Assembly (NCBI GenBank): GCA_001179505.1
Contig: CDMY01000255.1
Coordinates: 374,276-438,275, forward strand
Source of the DNA: Vitrella brassicaformis
Lineage: Eukaryota > Sar > Vitrellaceae
DNA: 64,000 nucleotides
Direction: 5' to 3'
Shown here: piece by piece, positions 54,957 through 64,000 of the stretch
Position numbering within the stretch: the first letter of the stretch is position 1
Layout: the number at the start of each line of letters is the position of its first letter
Translations under genes and position numbers: made by a program
Notes under the pieces: model-generated
Seen by the model: the letters and a program-made list of their open reading frames with translations, nothing else
The model's database searches: none
Told to the model about the DNA's origin: nothing

Positions 54957-56924
54957 TCACTGAGCAATGGTTGTGTTGATCTGTGCCAGCAGAGCCGCCG
55001 CCTCGGTGATGAGAGCCGACGGGGACTCCCCCTCCCCTCCCTCCCCGCCCTCACCACCCTCATTGGACTGACGCACCAGCGACCGCAGGTCGTGCCGTGC
55101 TCGAGCCAAGTTCCTCATTGCCAGGTAGCTCCTGCCTCGGTGGAACAAGGCCTTCGGGTGTCTTGGCTTGAGCGAGAGGGCCAGGTGTGACGCCCTGAGG
55201 GCCTCGCTCGTCCGGCCGAGCTTCAGGTAGCAGGCCGCCATGTTGGAGAGGAGCTTGGCTCTCTGCTCGGCTGGTGTTGTTGACGAGGGTGAGTAGAGGA
55301 GGTCCAGCAGAGAGAGGGCCTCGGTGTAGCAGGCGAGAGCGAGCCGCTGCTGGTTCTGCTGGAAGTGCACATTGCCCTCCTGCTTGATCTCGTCCACCAG
55401 GCTCGCCAGCAGCTGCCGCCCAGACGGCACCACGTCGCGGAGCAGGTGCTTCAGGGTGTCGATCTTGTGGACCAGCTGGTTGGTCGACGAGGCGTGTGGG
55501 AAGGCCGCCCCGTCTTCATAGCGATCAATGCAGTGGTTGGCCCCCCCCTCTGCGCCATACACCGGCAGTGGGGCCACATGCGCCACCCCACCCCTCGGCC
55601 GCCTCGGCAGCAAAGCCCTGAGCTCGATGCCCTCCCTCGCCAGCCGCTGGCGCAGCACGTTGGTGGCCACCTTCCTCCATGCGCAGCTGCAGAGGCGCAT
55701 CGTCCGAACCGACGACGAGCCCATGTAGTCCATCACCTTCAGGACCACCTCGATGGGCACCCGGTCGCAGGAAAGCCGAATGTCCCGCATATGGTGGTCG
55801 GCGTCGTAGGGGCTCACATGCTGCTGCTGCTGGTGGTGGTGGTGGTCGGAGACAGACGCTGGCGAGCAGAGGGAGGGCCCCCAGACGGAAATGGCGCGGT
55901 CGCCGATGCCGATTGACGCTGGGGTGAGGTCGTCCCCTCCCCCACATGTGGAGGGGAGGGCAGGCAGACCCGTCCGACAGGGGGGCGGCGGGGCGCTCAG
56001 CGCGCGATGGAAGTGGTGATGATGGTGGCCGGGGGTGGTGGTTGTCGATGATTCGTCGTCGTCTCCGTAGCTGTTACTGTCGTCTTGCTGCTCCTGCTGC
56101 CGTCGTCGGCGGCTGCGGGGGGTGGGCTCATTGCTGGATGAGCCGCCGAGGCCGAGGACCGCATGGATGACGCGGTCAAGGCGACACGCCTGCCGCTCGA
56201 TGCGCTGACGCTGATGACATCACACACACACATCCAAAGGAGTGTTCCTTCCTCGGCGAGTCTTTCGCTGCCGCATTGCATTCCGCTGACCCACCTGCAT
56301 GACGAGGTACTTGGTCAAATCTCCAAAACCGGTAGCCCACACGGACCGCCCAATCTGCTTGTACCCAATGCGGAGATCGCCCGATGACCCCCCACCGCCA
56401 GACGCCGACCGATGATGAGTGGACTTCATCTCGACAGTGAAGACGCACGGCACACAGACAGACGTGGGCGTCACCAGGCCCAGCTGATGACAGAGGGAGC
56501 CCTGGTCCTGGGCGACCAGTGTGCGGTGGCTGCCGCCGCATGCCGACTTCTGCAGCTGCCGCAGGGTGTGGATGTCCTGCCGCCCGATGACGAGGACGGG
56601 CAAGTCCTGGTACATCAAGCGGACGTAGTCGGCCCTGTTGTCGAGCTGCAGGGCGGCGAGCTCTCTCTGACAGCTCCTGGGGAGGTACTTGCACTTGAGC
56701 CGCTCCCTCCCACACGCCGCCAGGCCGCGAAGGAGGTCTGTGCAGGGCTGCTGCACCTCGACGTCGTCTCGCTTGCTGCTGAAGAGGACGACCACCACCA
56801 TCTCGCTGCTCCGGCAATAGCTGGGGCTGCGGAGGTTTACCTTACGGTCATCGACACACACCAGCACACGGTCCGGAAAGCGCACAGCCTCCCCAAGAGG
56901 CTGGGCCACAGCAGCAAGTGCCAT
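54957..56924 (-). CDS. F-box-like and TPR protein
   Basis: I place the start at the ATG 56922-56924 (MALAAVAQPLGEAVRFPDRV). The frame is open upstream to an ATG at 57182, but using it would leave only 14 bp to the next gene's ATG. The first exon encodes a globular domain I do not recognise (RVLVCVDDRKVNL, MVVVVLFSSKRDDVEV, YVRLMYQDLPVLVIG, GDLTKYLVMQ). After an intron at about 56297-56220, the second exon has a long His/Ser/Pro/Gln-rich linker, an F-box-like segment (DRVPIEVVLKVMDYMGSSSV then RLCSCAWRKVATNVL, about 55770-55660), and three TPR-like units (GNVHFQQNQQRLALACYTEA, LSNMAACYLKLGRTSEALRA, ALFHRGRSYLAMRNLARARH). It ends LLAQINTTIAQ at 54957. The F-box suggests an SCF ubiquitin-ligase adaptor, with TPRs for substrate or chaperone binding. 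That role is inference. Confidence 0.65.
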
Positions 56925-57196
56925 GGGATCCTGCCTTTCGTCCCCTTCGGCTTTGCTGGTCAGCTCACCCGTACAGCGCTTTTGACAGTGACGTTTGCCG
57001 GCAGCCTCTCGTGGTAGAAGGGGAAGAGTTCCTTCCCTCTTGGCTTTGGAAGGAGCGGTTTCACGGAATCTCCCGGCGAGCTTGCCTCCGAAGTGATAAG
57101 CATGCGATACGTTCATTCGTTCGTTAACGGACACCGAGGTCCCGGCCCCTGCAAATGCTGTGTCCATGAAAGCGTTTGTCATACGTGAATTGAGAG
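56925..57196. promoter_or_regulatory. Divergent promoter, F-box/TPR / DMT pair
   Basis: This spacer separates the chosen F-box/TPR start from the DMT start. It contains GGCGAGCTTGCC (about 57075-57086), a variant of the octamer found in the other divergent spacers. It also holds an open frame in phase with the F-box/TPR gene, so part may be translated or 5' UTR. Confidence 0.4.
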
Positions 57197-59550
57197 ATGA
57201 CGGCCACCGTGCGAGCGTTGGGTGTTGTGACAGCCTTCATGGCGGGTGTGCTCGTGTCCCTCCAGCTCTCGACGAGTAGCAGGATCAGCAAGGTGGTCGG
57301 CAGCCCCGTGTATGTGTCAACAAGCAGGTCAAGAAGGAAGAAGTCACAAAGCACACAGGCATTCATCTCGCCAGCCAACATAGAATTGATGACCCCTGTG
57401 TGTGTGAATGAATGTGCATCGCATCGCATCCACCGTGCAGCTATACTTTCTCCTTGCTGATACTGGGTGGGATGGCGGTCTCGCAGGTAGGTGTGTATGC
57501 CCATGCAGCACACACACACACACACACATCTACATGGTATGCCGTGTGTGCACTGCAGAGGAGTCCATGGCACCTGGCCAGCGTCCGCCCAGCCTACCTG
57601 ATCGGCGGCTTCCTTGTGTCCCTGTCATTCCTGTCAATACCTGCCGCGCCGCACCTCGGTGAGTGCCGCGCACATGCGATGGATGGATGGATGGAGGTTC
57701 TTTGTCTGTGCGTGCAGGTGTGGAGCTGGTGATGATTGTGATGACGGCAGGCGAGATGCTTGGCGCGCTCGTCATCGACCGCGTGGCGCTGGGCATCACG
57801 TCACTGGGTACTGTCATGGCGGCAGTGATCGCCTCCGTCGGGGCGTCTGTGTCGTTCGAGGTCTCTGTGGACGAAGACATTCTTGTGGTGGCTGCATACG
57901 TTGCACTCATGTTCGGTACGTACGCCACACACACATCTGAGAACGTGCAAAGAGTTCGTTTGGTCTGTGTGTGGTCCGTGCAATGCAATGCATGGTTCAC
58001 TCGTCGTTCGTTCAGGTGTGGGCACTTTGTTCCCTCTATTGAGTTTCCTCAACACCGAGCTGTCCAGGCAAACCCACAGCGGCGTCAAGGTGCGTCAGAC
58101 ACAGACAGACACGCAACGGAGGAATCGTTCAACATCGATGCACGAGTGTGTGTGTCCCTCTGCGAGCGCAGGCGGCCTTTTTGTCCTCTTGTGTGACAAC
58201 GATTACGATGTTCGGTCTGTCCACATTTGTGTGGCTGGCCTTCCACCAGCACTTCACGCCGCGGCTCAATCAGTGGTGGCTGTGGCTCATTGACGGCGGA
58301 TGCTGCGCATTCTACGTCTTCACCATCACTTTAGTGCCCAAAAGGATCGGCTTCGCGCCGTGCTTCATTCTGATCGTCCTTGGGTGAGCAGCAGAAGGCG
58401 ATAGCAATAGCGCACACAACACAATAGATATATATATATGGGCCATGCATCAACGCAACGCCTCCTTGTTGTCTGCAGGAAAATGGTTGGTGGTCTAATC
58501 TGCGACACTTACGGCATCCTCGTGAAGCCGCAGGCCATCACTCCCAGGCGCATCTTGGGTGTCATCCTGGTCACGGCCGGTGCCTGCATCTACAAGCTCG
58601 AGTGGTCCCACCTCAACCTGGTCGACCCACTGGGCCTCCTGTCCACCCCCCCACCAGCCCGCCAGCCACGCATCAATGACGGCGACACTGACGACGGCAG
58701 CGGCAGTCCGACAGCCGAGTGTGCTAGCGAAGGGTCCGCCAAGCGGGGCCTGGCTGACCGCTCCGACGCCAACACGACCCATGGCGGCATGACGGATGAT
58801 TCGCCGCTGTCGAGCTCTAGTTGCATGCGGCTCAACGGGGAGGGCATGCACATTATCGAGAACGACAGTGGGCCGAGGGCTGCAGATGAAGATGCCACGA
58901 CAGATGGGGGGGCGAGGAGGCCGCCGTCATCATCATCGTCAGCAGGAATAGTGTCGATGGTCATGATGTGGGGAAGGAGTCGAAGGACAAACAAAATGGC
59001 TGCTGCAAGCGGCGAATCAGATGTGGGCCAGGCCAGCCAGCACACCAACGTGTTGGCGAAGGAGATCCCACCCAGCTACCCGCACCCACACATCAAGCTT
59101 CTGAGGTCGCAGCATGGAGAGGGGGCCGAGACCCAGCAGCTGCTGGCCGCGCCGACTTGCCTCTCTCCGATGGTCCACAGGACTCGTAGGAACCGAGGGC
59201 AGCACTCCCCCTATTCCCACTCGCCAGCCTCTTCCCTCTCGCCATCCCCCCGGTCGGGGCGCAAGGCGCTCAGTGACGGAGGCTCCTCTCCCTTCCACTC
59301 GCCCGACTCACCGATGTCTCTTCTCGACGAGTCAACCGATGGCTGGCAGCCTCAAGACAGCGACAGCGACGCCAAGGCGGCAAGCGGCAAGCCATTTTCG
59401 CGCCTGCTGCTGCTGCCCCCAAAGGATAGAGAGAGGGAAGGTATGTTGGAGCAGGGGCGGAAGGGGACTGGGAAAGGCTCGCCATTGTGGCGTTCGCCGC
59501 CCTTGCGTGTGCTGGTGGATGTGGGCGATCGGGGGGACGCGAGCGAATGA
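57197..59550 (+). CDS. DMT-superfamily transporter with two YdcZ (DUF606)-like halves
   Basis: The ATG at 57197 opens TM1 (LGVVTAFMAGVLVSLQLSTS). Short exons follow: YTFSLLILGGMAVSQ, SPWHLASVRPAYLIGGFLVS with LSFLSIPAAPHLG, and VELVMIVMTAGEMLGALVID with RVALGITSLG. These match the YdcZ pattern of W-x-x-x-GG-x-x-G...A-P-x-x-G and a G-x-x-x-x-A-x-x-I-D helix. The second half repeats the same plan: WWLWLIDGGCCAFYVFTITL, VPKRIGFAPCFILIVLG, and KMVGGLICDTYGILVKPQAI with TPRRILGVILVTAGACIY. About ten helices result. A cytosolic tail of about 290 residues, rich in Ser, Pro, Asp and Arg, ends at 59550. The substrate is unknown; bacterial YdcZ proteins are small half-size units, so this is a fused full-length form. 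Plasma or vacuolar membrane location cannot be told. Confidence 0.75.
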
Positions 59551-59985
59551 TGGCAATGCATGTGCATCGAAAGGTCGACATGCTGTGTGTGTCGTTTATC
59601 TGGTTTGACGTGTGGATGTTGGTGTAGCTGGTGTTCTTGCCTGCTCGTATCTGTCAGTCGTCACGCGTCTGACCATTGTGATATGTAGAGAGCTTGAGAT
59701 GCGTCTTGGGGGGTGGGTGTCTACGGTAGCCATGCAGTGCAGGCAGCATATGCATGCGCTTCTCAGAGTGTCTCGGACTTTCTCGGGATCAGTAGTTGCG
59801 ATCAAGTCTCTTGCTTACACAGAAACTCTCCGCTGGCGTTGACTCAATCAAATCATTCTTGTGGGAGGAATTCCCTCAGAGTGATCCTCAGCTCCTTCGG
59901 AGCCTCCTCGAGAGGAGTCCGCCCATCCTAACCGAAAAACAACACACACAGGGGACCAGCTACACACACACCAGCCACCACCTTC
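59551..59985. other. Convergent 3' spacer; no gene seen
   Basis: This spacer between two stops is less repetitive than others. It carries a small palindrome CTCCTCGAGAGGAG at about 59907-59920 next to an AGCTCC-TTC-GGAGC hairpin. No gene is visible. Confidence 0.45.
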
Positions 59986-61463
59986 TCATGCCATGCCGTC
60001 CTCACGCACTTTGTTTTTCCAAGTGAGTAGCTCTGGTTTGCGCTTGCAGATGAGGATGCAGATGGACGTGTACTGACCATTCTGAACACAGGTGCCGTAC
60101 CAAGGCACACAGTCATTTACGTGGCCTGTCCCCGTGGTGCTCGTGCATACCACGGCCATGTGCAGTGCATTCTCGCCAGTTGACTTTTCCTCAAACTGAT
60201 CAGCGATAAAGAGAAGAGAGCAGGGATGCAGGCAGACGCATGTGAGTGTGGTGGTGTTTCTCTTTTCCTCTTCCTTTGTCTGTGTTTACCTACCGTGAGG
60301 TCAGCTCCCTCGTCGATGAGCATCTGTGCGATGGCCTCGTGACCCGCAGCACACGCCTTCATCAGAGCACTCGCCTACATTACATACATGCCCACACACA
60401 CATCGGCGCGTGTGTGGATGCACTCACTCAATCATCTGTGTACGGAGCGGGTCGTATATAGAGCTGGAATGCCTACCCCATATTTGTCTCGTGCATTGAT
60501 GGGCGCCTTGGCATTCAGGAGGGCCCGCACAACCTGCACTTTGCCTTCGCACACACACACACACACACACGCGCACAAGGAGTGTACAAGGAGTGTCCAC
60601 TTAGCTGCAGGTGGGCCCAATGACTGACCTTTGCCAGCCGCCGAGTGCAGCGCTGTGGCATTCGAAGACGTTCGCGCATCGATCTGCAGCAACCACACAC
60701 ATGGATAGAGATGGATGACACACAAAGAACACACTCCAGCGCCCTGGTTGCGTCACCTTTGCGCCGTGCTTGATGAGCAGGTCTACAGTGCTGGAATGGC
60801 CAGCCGACGACGCCAAATGAAGACTCGTCCATCCCTGCATTCCAGGGCAGCCACAAACACCATCACACCTTCATCTGCCCACTCACTTACGCAGTCGTCC
60901 GTTTGGTTGATATTCGCCCCTTTGTCGAGCAAGAACTGAACCTGCACCAGCCACCAAACAAGCCGACCTTTGTCAGCCAGCCCCGTGCGTGTGTCTTCAA
61001 AGTGATGCTCCTCGACTGACCACAGCATCCCGCCCACCCCCGCTGCCCCTGAGAGGCAGTAAGCCATGCAGGCGGCACAAGCACACGGCATCCAGTCACA
61101 ACCAGACAAATGCTCTGCAGGTGTGTACCTACCAGTGTAGTGCTGTTCTGTCGTCTGAGTCCTTCTTGTTGAGCAGCGAGGGGTCTTCACCGTAAAGCTC
61201 TGACCACACAAAGGGCCAGACAGAGATGCGCATCAAGCACCCTGCCCTCGTGTGAAGGCGACACTTACTCTCTATGCGGTCAACGCTGCCGTCTTGCTGC
61301 GGCAGTCGAATACACACAGACACACACACAACAGAGAGAGAGATCAGCGCAGTGATCTCGCTCCAAATCCACTCGTCGCTGCTGTCCTGTGTCGTTTGGT
61401 GCCTACCGCAGCGTCCACAAATGTCTGTACAGGGTCCTTCGCAGCACCAGGCCTCTGCTCCAT
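59986..61463 (-). CDS. Gankyrin-like (PSMD10-type) ankyrin-repeat protein
   Basis: The ATG at 61461-61463 begins MEQRPGAAKDPVQTFVDAA. Exons then give QDGSVDRIE, LYGEDPSLLNKKDSDDRTAL then HW, VQFLLDKGANINQTDD, GWTSLHLASSAGHSSTVDLL then IKHGAKV, IDARTSSNATALHSAAGKG, VQVVRALLNAKAPINARDKY, ALMKACAAGHEAIAQMLIDE then GADLTVGKH, and EEKSTGENALHMAVVC. The run LLNKKDSDDRTALHW with the following GWTSLHLASSAGH is close to the gankyrin repeat order, in which seven repeats bind the proteasome ATPase Rpt3. A C-terminal segment (ICILICKRKPELLTWKNKVR) replaces the usual short end and stops at 59986. It may be a proteasome assembly chaperone, or a generic ankyrin protein; similarity was judged by eye. Confidence 0.65.
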
Positions 61464-61684
61464 CGGAACACCTCCCAAAACAGACCGAAAATCGGCAGGT
61501 TTCGCAGTGAAATGGCTGCCAATGCCCTGCAAGCCTCACTCAGGCAACAGCGTCGGAAACTGGGCTTGCTGATGGATTCGATCCAATCCACTAAGCTCGC
61601 AGAGGAAGAGGAGAGAAAAAGGGGAGCGGACGATGACACGAAGACCTCTTGAGATGTGCTGATGAAGATCCTCAGCTCAAAAAC
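61464..61684. promoter_or_regulatory. Divergent promoter, gankyrin-like / gamma-carbonic anhydrase
   Basis: These 221 bp separate the gankyrin-like ATG from the carbonic anhydrase ATG. AGCTCGCA is at 61594-61601. A 46-codon ORF also lies here. Confidence 0.5.
61512..61652 (+). CDS. Possible small ORF or upstream ORF, 46 codons
   Basis: The ATG at 61512 opens a 46-codon frame (MAANALQASLRQQRRKLGLL ...) rich in Gln, Arg, Lys and Glu, which ends 32 bases before the carbonic anhydrase ATG. It has a sensible helical composition and no repeats, but no family I know. It may be a genuine micro-protein, an upstream ORF of the carbonic anhydrase mRNA, or chance. Confidence 0.25.
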   Translation: MAANALQASLRQQRRKLGLLMDSIQSTKLAEEEERKRGADDDTKTS

Positions 61685-62839
61685 ATGATTGCTCGGCGCT
61701 GCTTTCGCGCCAAGCGGCAGCTGCTTTCACAGCATCCCCTCGTCTGTGTGCCGCCATCGTGGTTGCGCGGCTTCGCCAGCGAAGCATCGGGGTCGCCTTT
61801 GCTTGGGCAGCGCGCATGGGTGCACCCTACTGCAGTGCTGATAGGGCGGGTCAAGCTGGGAGATGAGGTGTCCGTCTGGCCGATGGTGACCATACGAGGA
61901 GGTAAACAGCCAGACATACCCACAATGAGAGGCAGCATGGCATGCACACGTGAATGATTCATTTTGTGTTGTCTTTCTAATTCGTTTGTGTGGTCCATCA
62001 GACGTCAACACGATAGAGGTCGGAGCTCGAAGCAACGTGCAAGGTGAGTACATCCGTATCATTGAGAAATCGAAAAGAGGCTCATTCGTCGCGGCGCTGT
62101 GCCCTTTGTTTGTGTGTGGTCAGATGGCGCGGTTATCCATGCGACCGGCTGTTACTCACATGCGCCCCCTGGTGGCTATCCAACCAAGGTCGCAATGGCA
62201 ACCAAAGCACACAGACATGGATATGATGCAAATATCATCCTGAGCTCTCTGTGTGTGTGATCAGGTGGGCGAGGATGTGACGATAGGTGAGCCGACGGGA
62301 TGACAAGGACAGGGGGGATACGATTGCGCCTGTGTTCAGGTCACAAGGCGTTGCTGCACGGCTGCACCATCAGTGACCGTGTGCTCATCGGCATGGGGGC
62401 CATCATCATGGACGGTAAAGGGGCGGGCGACAGAAAGACACACTCACATGCCATTTCCGTGCATCCCATCCATCTGCCCATCTGTGTGCAGGGGTGTCGA
62501 TTGAGCCTGACGTCATTGTGGTGGGCCCCACGAAGTTGCAAGAATGTCGAGTAATTGATTTTCGGTTTCTGTGTTCGCCCTGTAGGCTGCTGGTTCCCTG
62601 GTGCCGCCAGGCAAGGTGCTAACAAGCGGACTGTGGAAGGGGAACCCCGCACGCTTCGCCAGAGAGCTCACAGGGGAAGAGCTGCAGTTCCTACCGTAGG
62701 CAGCAGACACGACAGAGAACCAAATGCGGCTACTGCTTCAGCTGATATCCTGGACCTGTGTGTGTTTGGTGTGTACAGGCAGAGTGCGAAGAACTACATG
62801 GAGCTGAAGGACCGCTACCTGAGGGGAGACTTCCAGTGA
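61685..62839 (+). CDS. Gamma-class carbonic anhydrase, mitochondrial type
   Basis: The ATG at 61685 starts an Arg-rich leader (MIARRCFRAKRQLLSQHPLV) typical of mitochondrial import. The left-handed beta-helix follows over seven or eight exons: VHPTAVLIGRVKLGDEVSVW, RGDVNTIEVGARSNVQ, DGAVIHATGC, VGEDVTIGHKALLHGCTISD, RVLIGMGAIIMDGVSIEPDV and GSLVPPGKVLTSGLWKGNPA. The three zinc-ligand histidines of gamma-CAs are present (IHATG and GHKALLHG) and so is the catalytic Gln (SNVQD). The C-terminal helix (ELTGEELQFLPQSAKNYMEL) runs to the stop at 62837-62839. In plants, algae and many protists such proteins form a trimer on mitochondrial complex I; a role in CO2 hydration or complex I assembly is likely. 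Confidence 0.9.
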
Positions 62840-63329
62840 CGCTCAGACAGACAGAGATAGTCAGTCGGATGGATGGACGGCTGGACGGATTGGCAATGGG
62901 CCAGCCATGTGTAGACATTCTTACGTACGTGAGTGCCATCCGCCACAAAACCCAGATTTACATGAAAATTCTGCCACACACACAGGCGCCTCGTTCCGTC
63001 AGCAGCAGCGCAGTATAGGCGACGGCTGGTGCATCGTGTGTCGGATGGATGGGTGCATGCACAGGCCGTGACGTTGTGTATACTTGACGTGCTGACATTC
63101 TCCACCAATGAATGGGTGAAATCAGCGTGTTGCTGCTGGGTGTGCACATGGGGCGGCATGACGTTAGATAGGTGTGGGTGTAATATCACTACAGCTCAGC
63201 TGCCATGGGTAGGTAGTGTACATATTCACATTGAAAAACATCCACCGGTCCGCCAGTCAGTCAGTCAGTCAGCCCCACCCCACCCCTTCCTCACACACAC
63301 ACACACACGCACACACACGCAGAGAGAGA

Positions 63330-63447
63330 GAGAGAGAGAGAGGAGAGAAAGAGGGACGAAAAAGGGCCCATCCCCCCGTCTATCTGTCTGTCTGTGTGAG
63401 TCGTTTGGTGGGTGCCGCACACAACCCCCACCCCTCCACCCTTATTA
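63330..63447 (+). repeat. Direct repeat, copy 1
   Basis: A GA-rich head, AAAAAG-GGCCCA, then CCGTCTATCTGTCTGT, TGTGAGTCGT, GTGCCGCACACAACCCC and CACCCCTCCACCCTTAT. The same order recurs at 63877-64000. Confidence 0.65.
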
Positions 63448-63876
63448 TCACTGTGTCCACCACCCCGCCCCCCTTATTATCACTGTGTCCACCGCCGCGC
63501 TACTCCATCCATCCCTCCTTGTCATATCACTGGCTGTGCTTGGCACACATCACACGCGAATGAATCGCTGACTGCACCCCTCCCCTCTCCTCTACCTCGT
63601 GGGCAGACCGTGACTCAGACAGACAGGCAGGAGCAAGGGGCGAAAAAGAGTACGTGTCTGTGTGCATAACAAATACATACAGACAGAGAGAGAAAGAGAG
63701 ACCAGCCAGCGAGATGCACGCACATGACGTGACGAAAAAGACCACCGAACACACACACACACGTCACACACACGTCATGGCAGGCAGAGTCCGCCCGTCC
63801 CGTCCCCCCTCGCCGGCCGTGTGTGTCACGTGCGTGTCGTAGAAGAAGACAAATACCACACAACCACACACATAGA

Positions 63877-64000
63877 AAGGGAGAGAGAAAGAGAGAAAGA
63901 GAAAGGAGGAAAAAGAGCCCACCCACCCGTCTATCTGTCTGTGTGAGTCGTGTGGTGCGTGCCGCACACAACCCCCCCTCCCCACCCCTCCACCCTTATC
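63877..64000 (+). repeat. Direct repeat, copy 2 (runs off the window)
   Basis: Second copy of the unit at 63330-63447, about 550 bases downstream, same orientation, with small indels in the GA- and C-rich parts. It is cut by the window end. Confidence 0.65.

Larger units (their letters stand above)
62840..64000. other. Repeat-rich 3' flank; no gene seen
   Basis: Downstream of the carbonic anhydrase there are CAGT, CA, GA and CT tracts, a 32-bp-period pair (CTTATTATCACTGTGTCCAC at 63441 and 63473) and a direct repeat of about 120 bp (63330-63447 and 63877-64000). No coding region is supported. Confidence 0.55.

Noticed and set aside
59905-59922. CTCCTCGAGAGGAG palindrome as a transcription terminator
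   Set aside because: Rho-independent terminators are not expected in a eukaryotic nuclear genome and there is no T-run.

Overview
The window is nuclear DNA of an intron-rich, gene-dense protist. Most introns are short (about 60-200 bases), have GT-AG ends, and are full of GTCT, CCAT, CA/TG and similar microsatellites. Gene content (an ABCC transporter, an archaeal/eukaryotic YchF-type GTPase, a gankyrin-like ankyrin protein, gamma-carbonic anhydrase, a giant REJ/GPS receptor with cysteine-rich CDDG repeats and an RCC1-like propeller) fits an alveolate, possibly a chromerid alga such as Vitrella. That placement is inference. No rRNA, tRNA, viral, CRISPR or bacterial-operon signal was seen. Gene spans below are spliced models assembled by eye; starts and stops are read from the sequence, internal exon edges are approximate.

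Layout: 1-962 no gene; prolyl 4-hydroxylase (-) and a phytanoyl-CoA-dioxygenase-like protein (+) head to head, the second crossed by a 300-N gap; a membrane-anchored GH16-like protein (+); 1.7 kb of low-complexity DNA; a full ABCC (MRP-type) transporter (-) facing away from a 3-hydroxyacyl-CoA dehydrogenase (+); a tail-anchored TPR protein (-) head to head with a GT34-like glycosyltransferase (+); a 16-kb gene (-) for a polycystin-1-like receptor; a small secreted repeat protein (-); an MFS sugar-transporter homologue (-) head to head with a YchF-like GTPase (+); 1.8 kb of low-complexity DNA; an uncharacterised protein (-) head to head with an ankyrin protein (+); an F-box-like/TPR protein (-) head to head with a YdcZ-type DMT transporter (+); a gankyrin-like protein (-) head to head with a tiny ORF and a gamma-carbonic anhydrase (+); and 1.2 kb of repeats.

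Two observations stand out. First, seven divergent gene pairs share short intergenic spacers. Six of these spacer regions carry the octamer AGCTCGCA or its complement TGCGAGCT, and the seventh has a close variant; by eye I did not find the octamer elsewhere. It is a good candidate for a bidirectional core-promoter element. Second, the 16-kb gene encodes an apparently undescribed architecture: signal peptide, seven RCC1-like blades, beta-sandwich repeats, about 18 cysteine-rich CDDG repeats, REJ region, EGF-like unit, GPS motif and a multi-pass membrane part. Its introns are unlike those of its neighbours.
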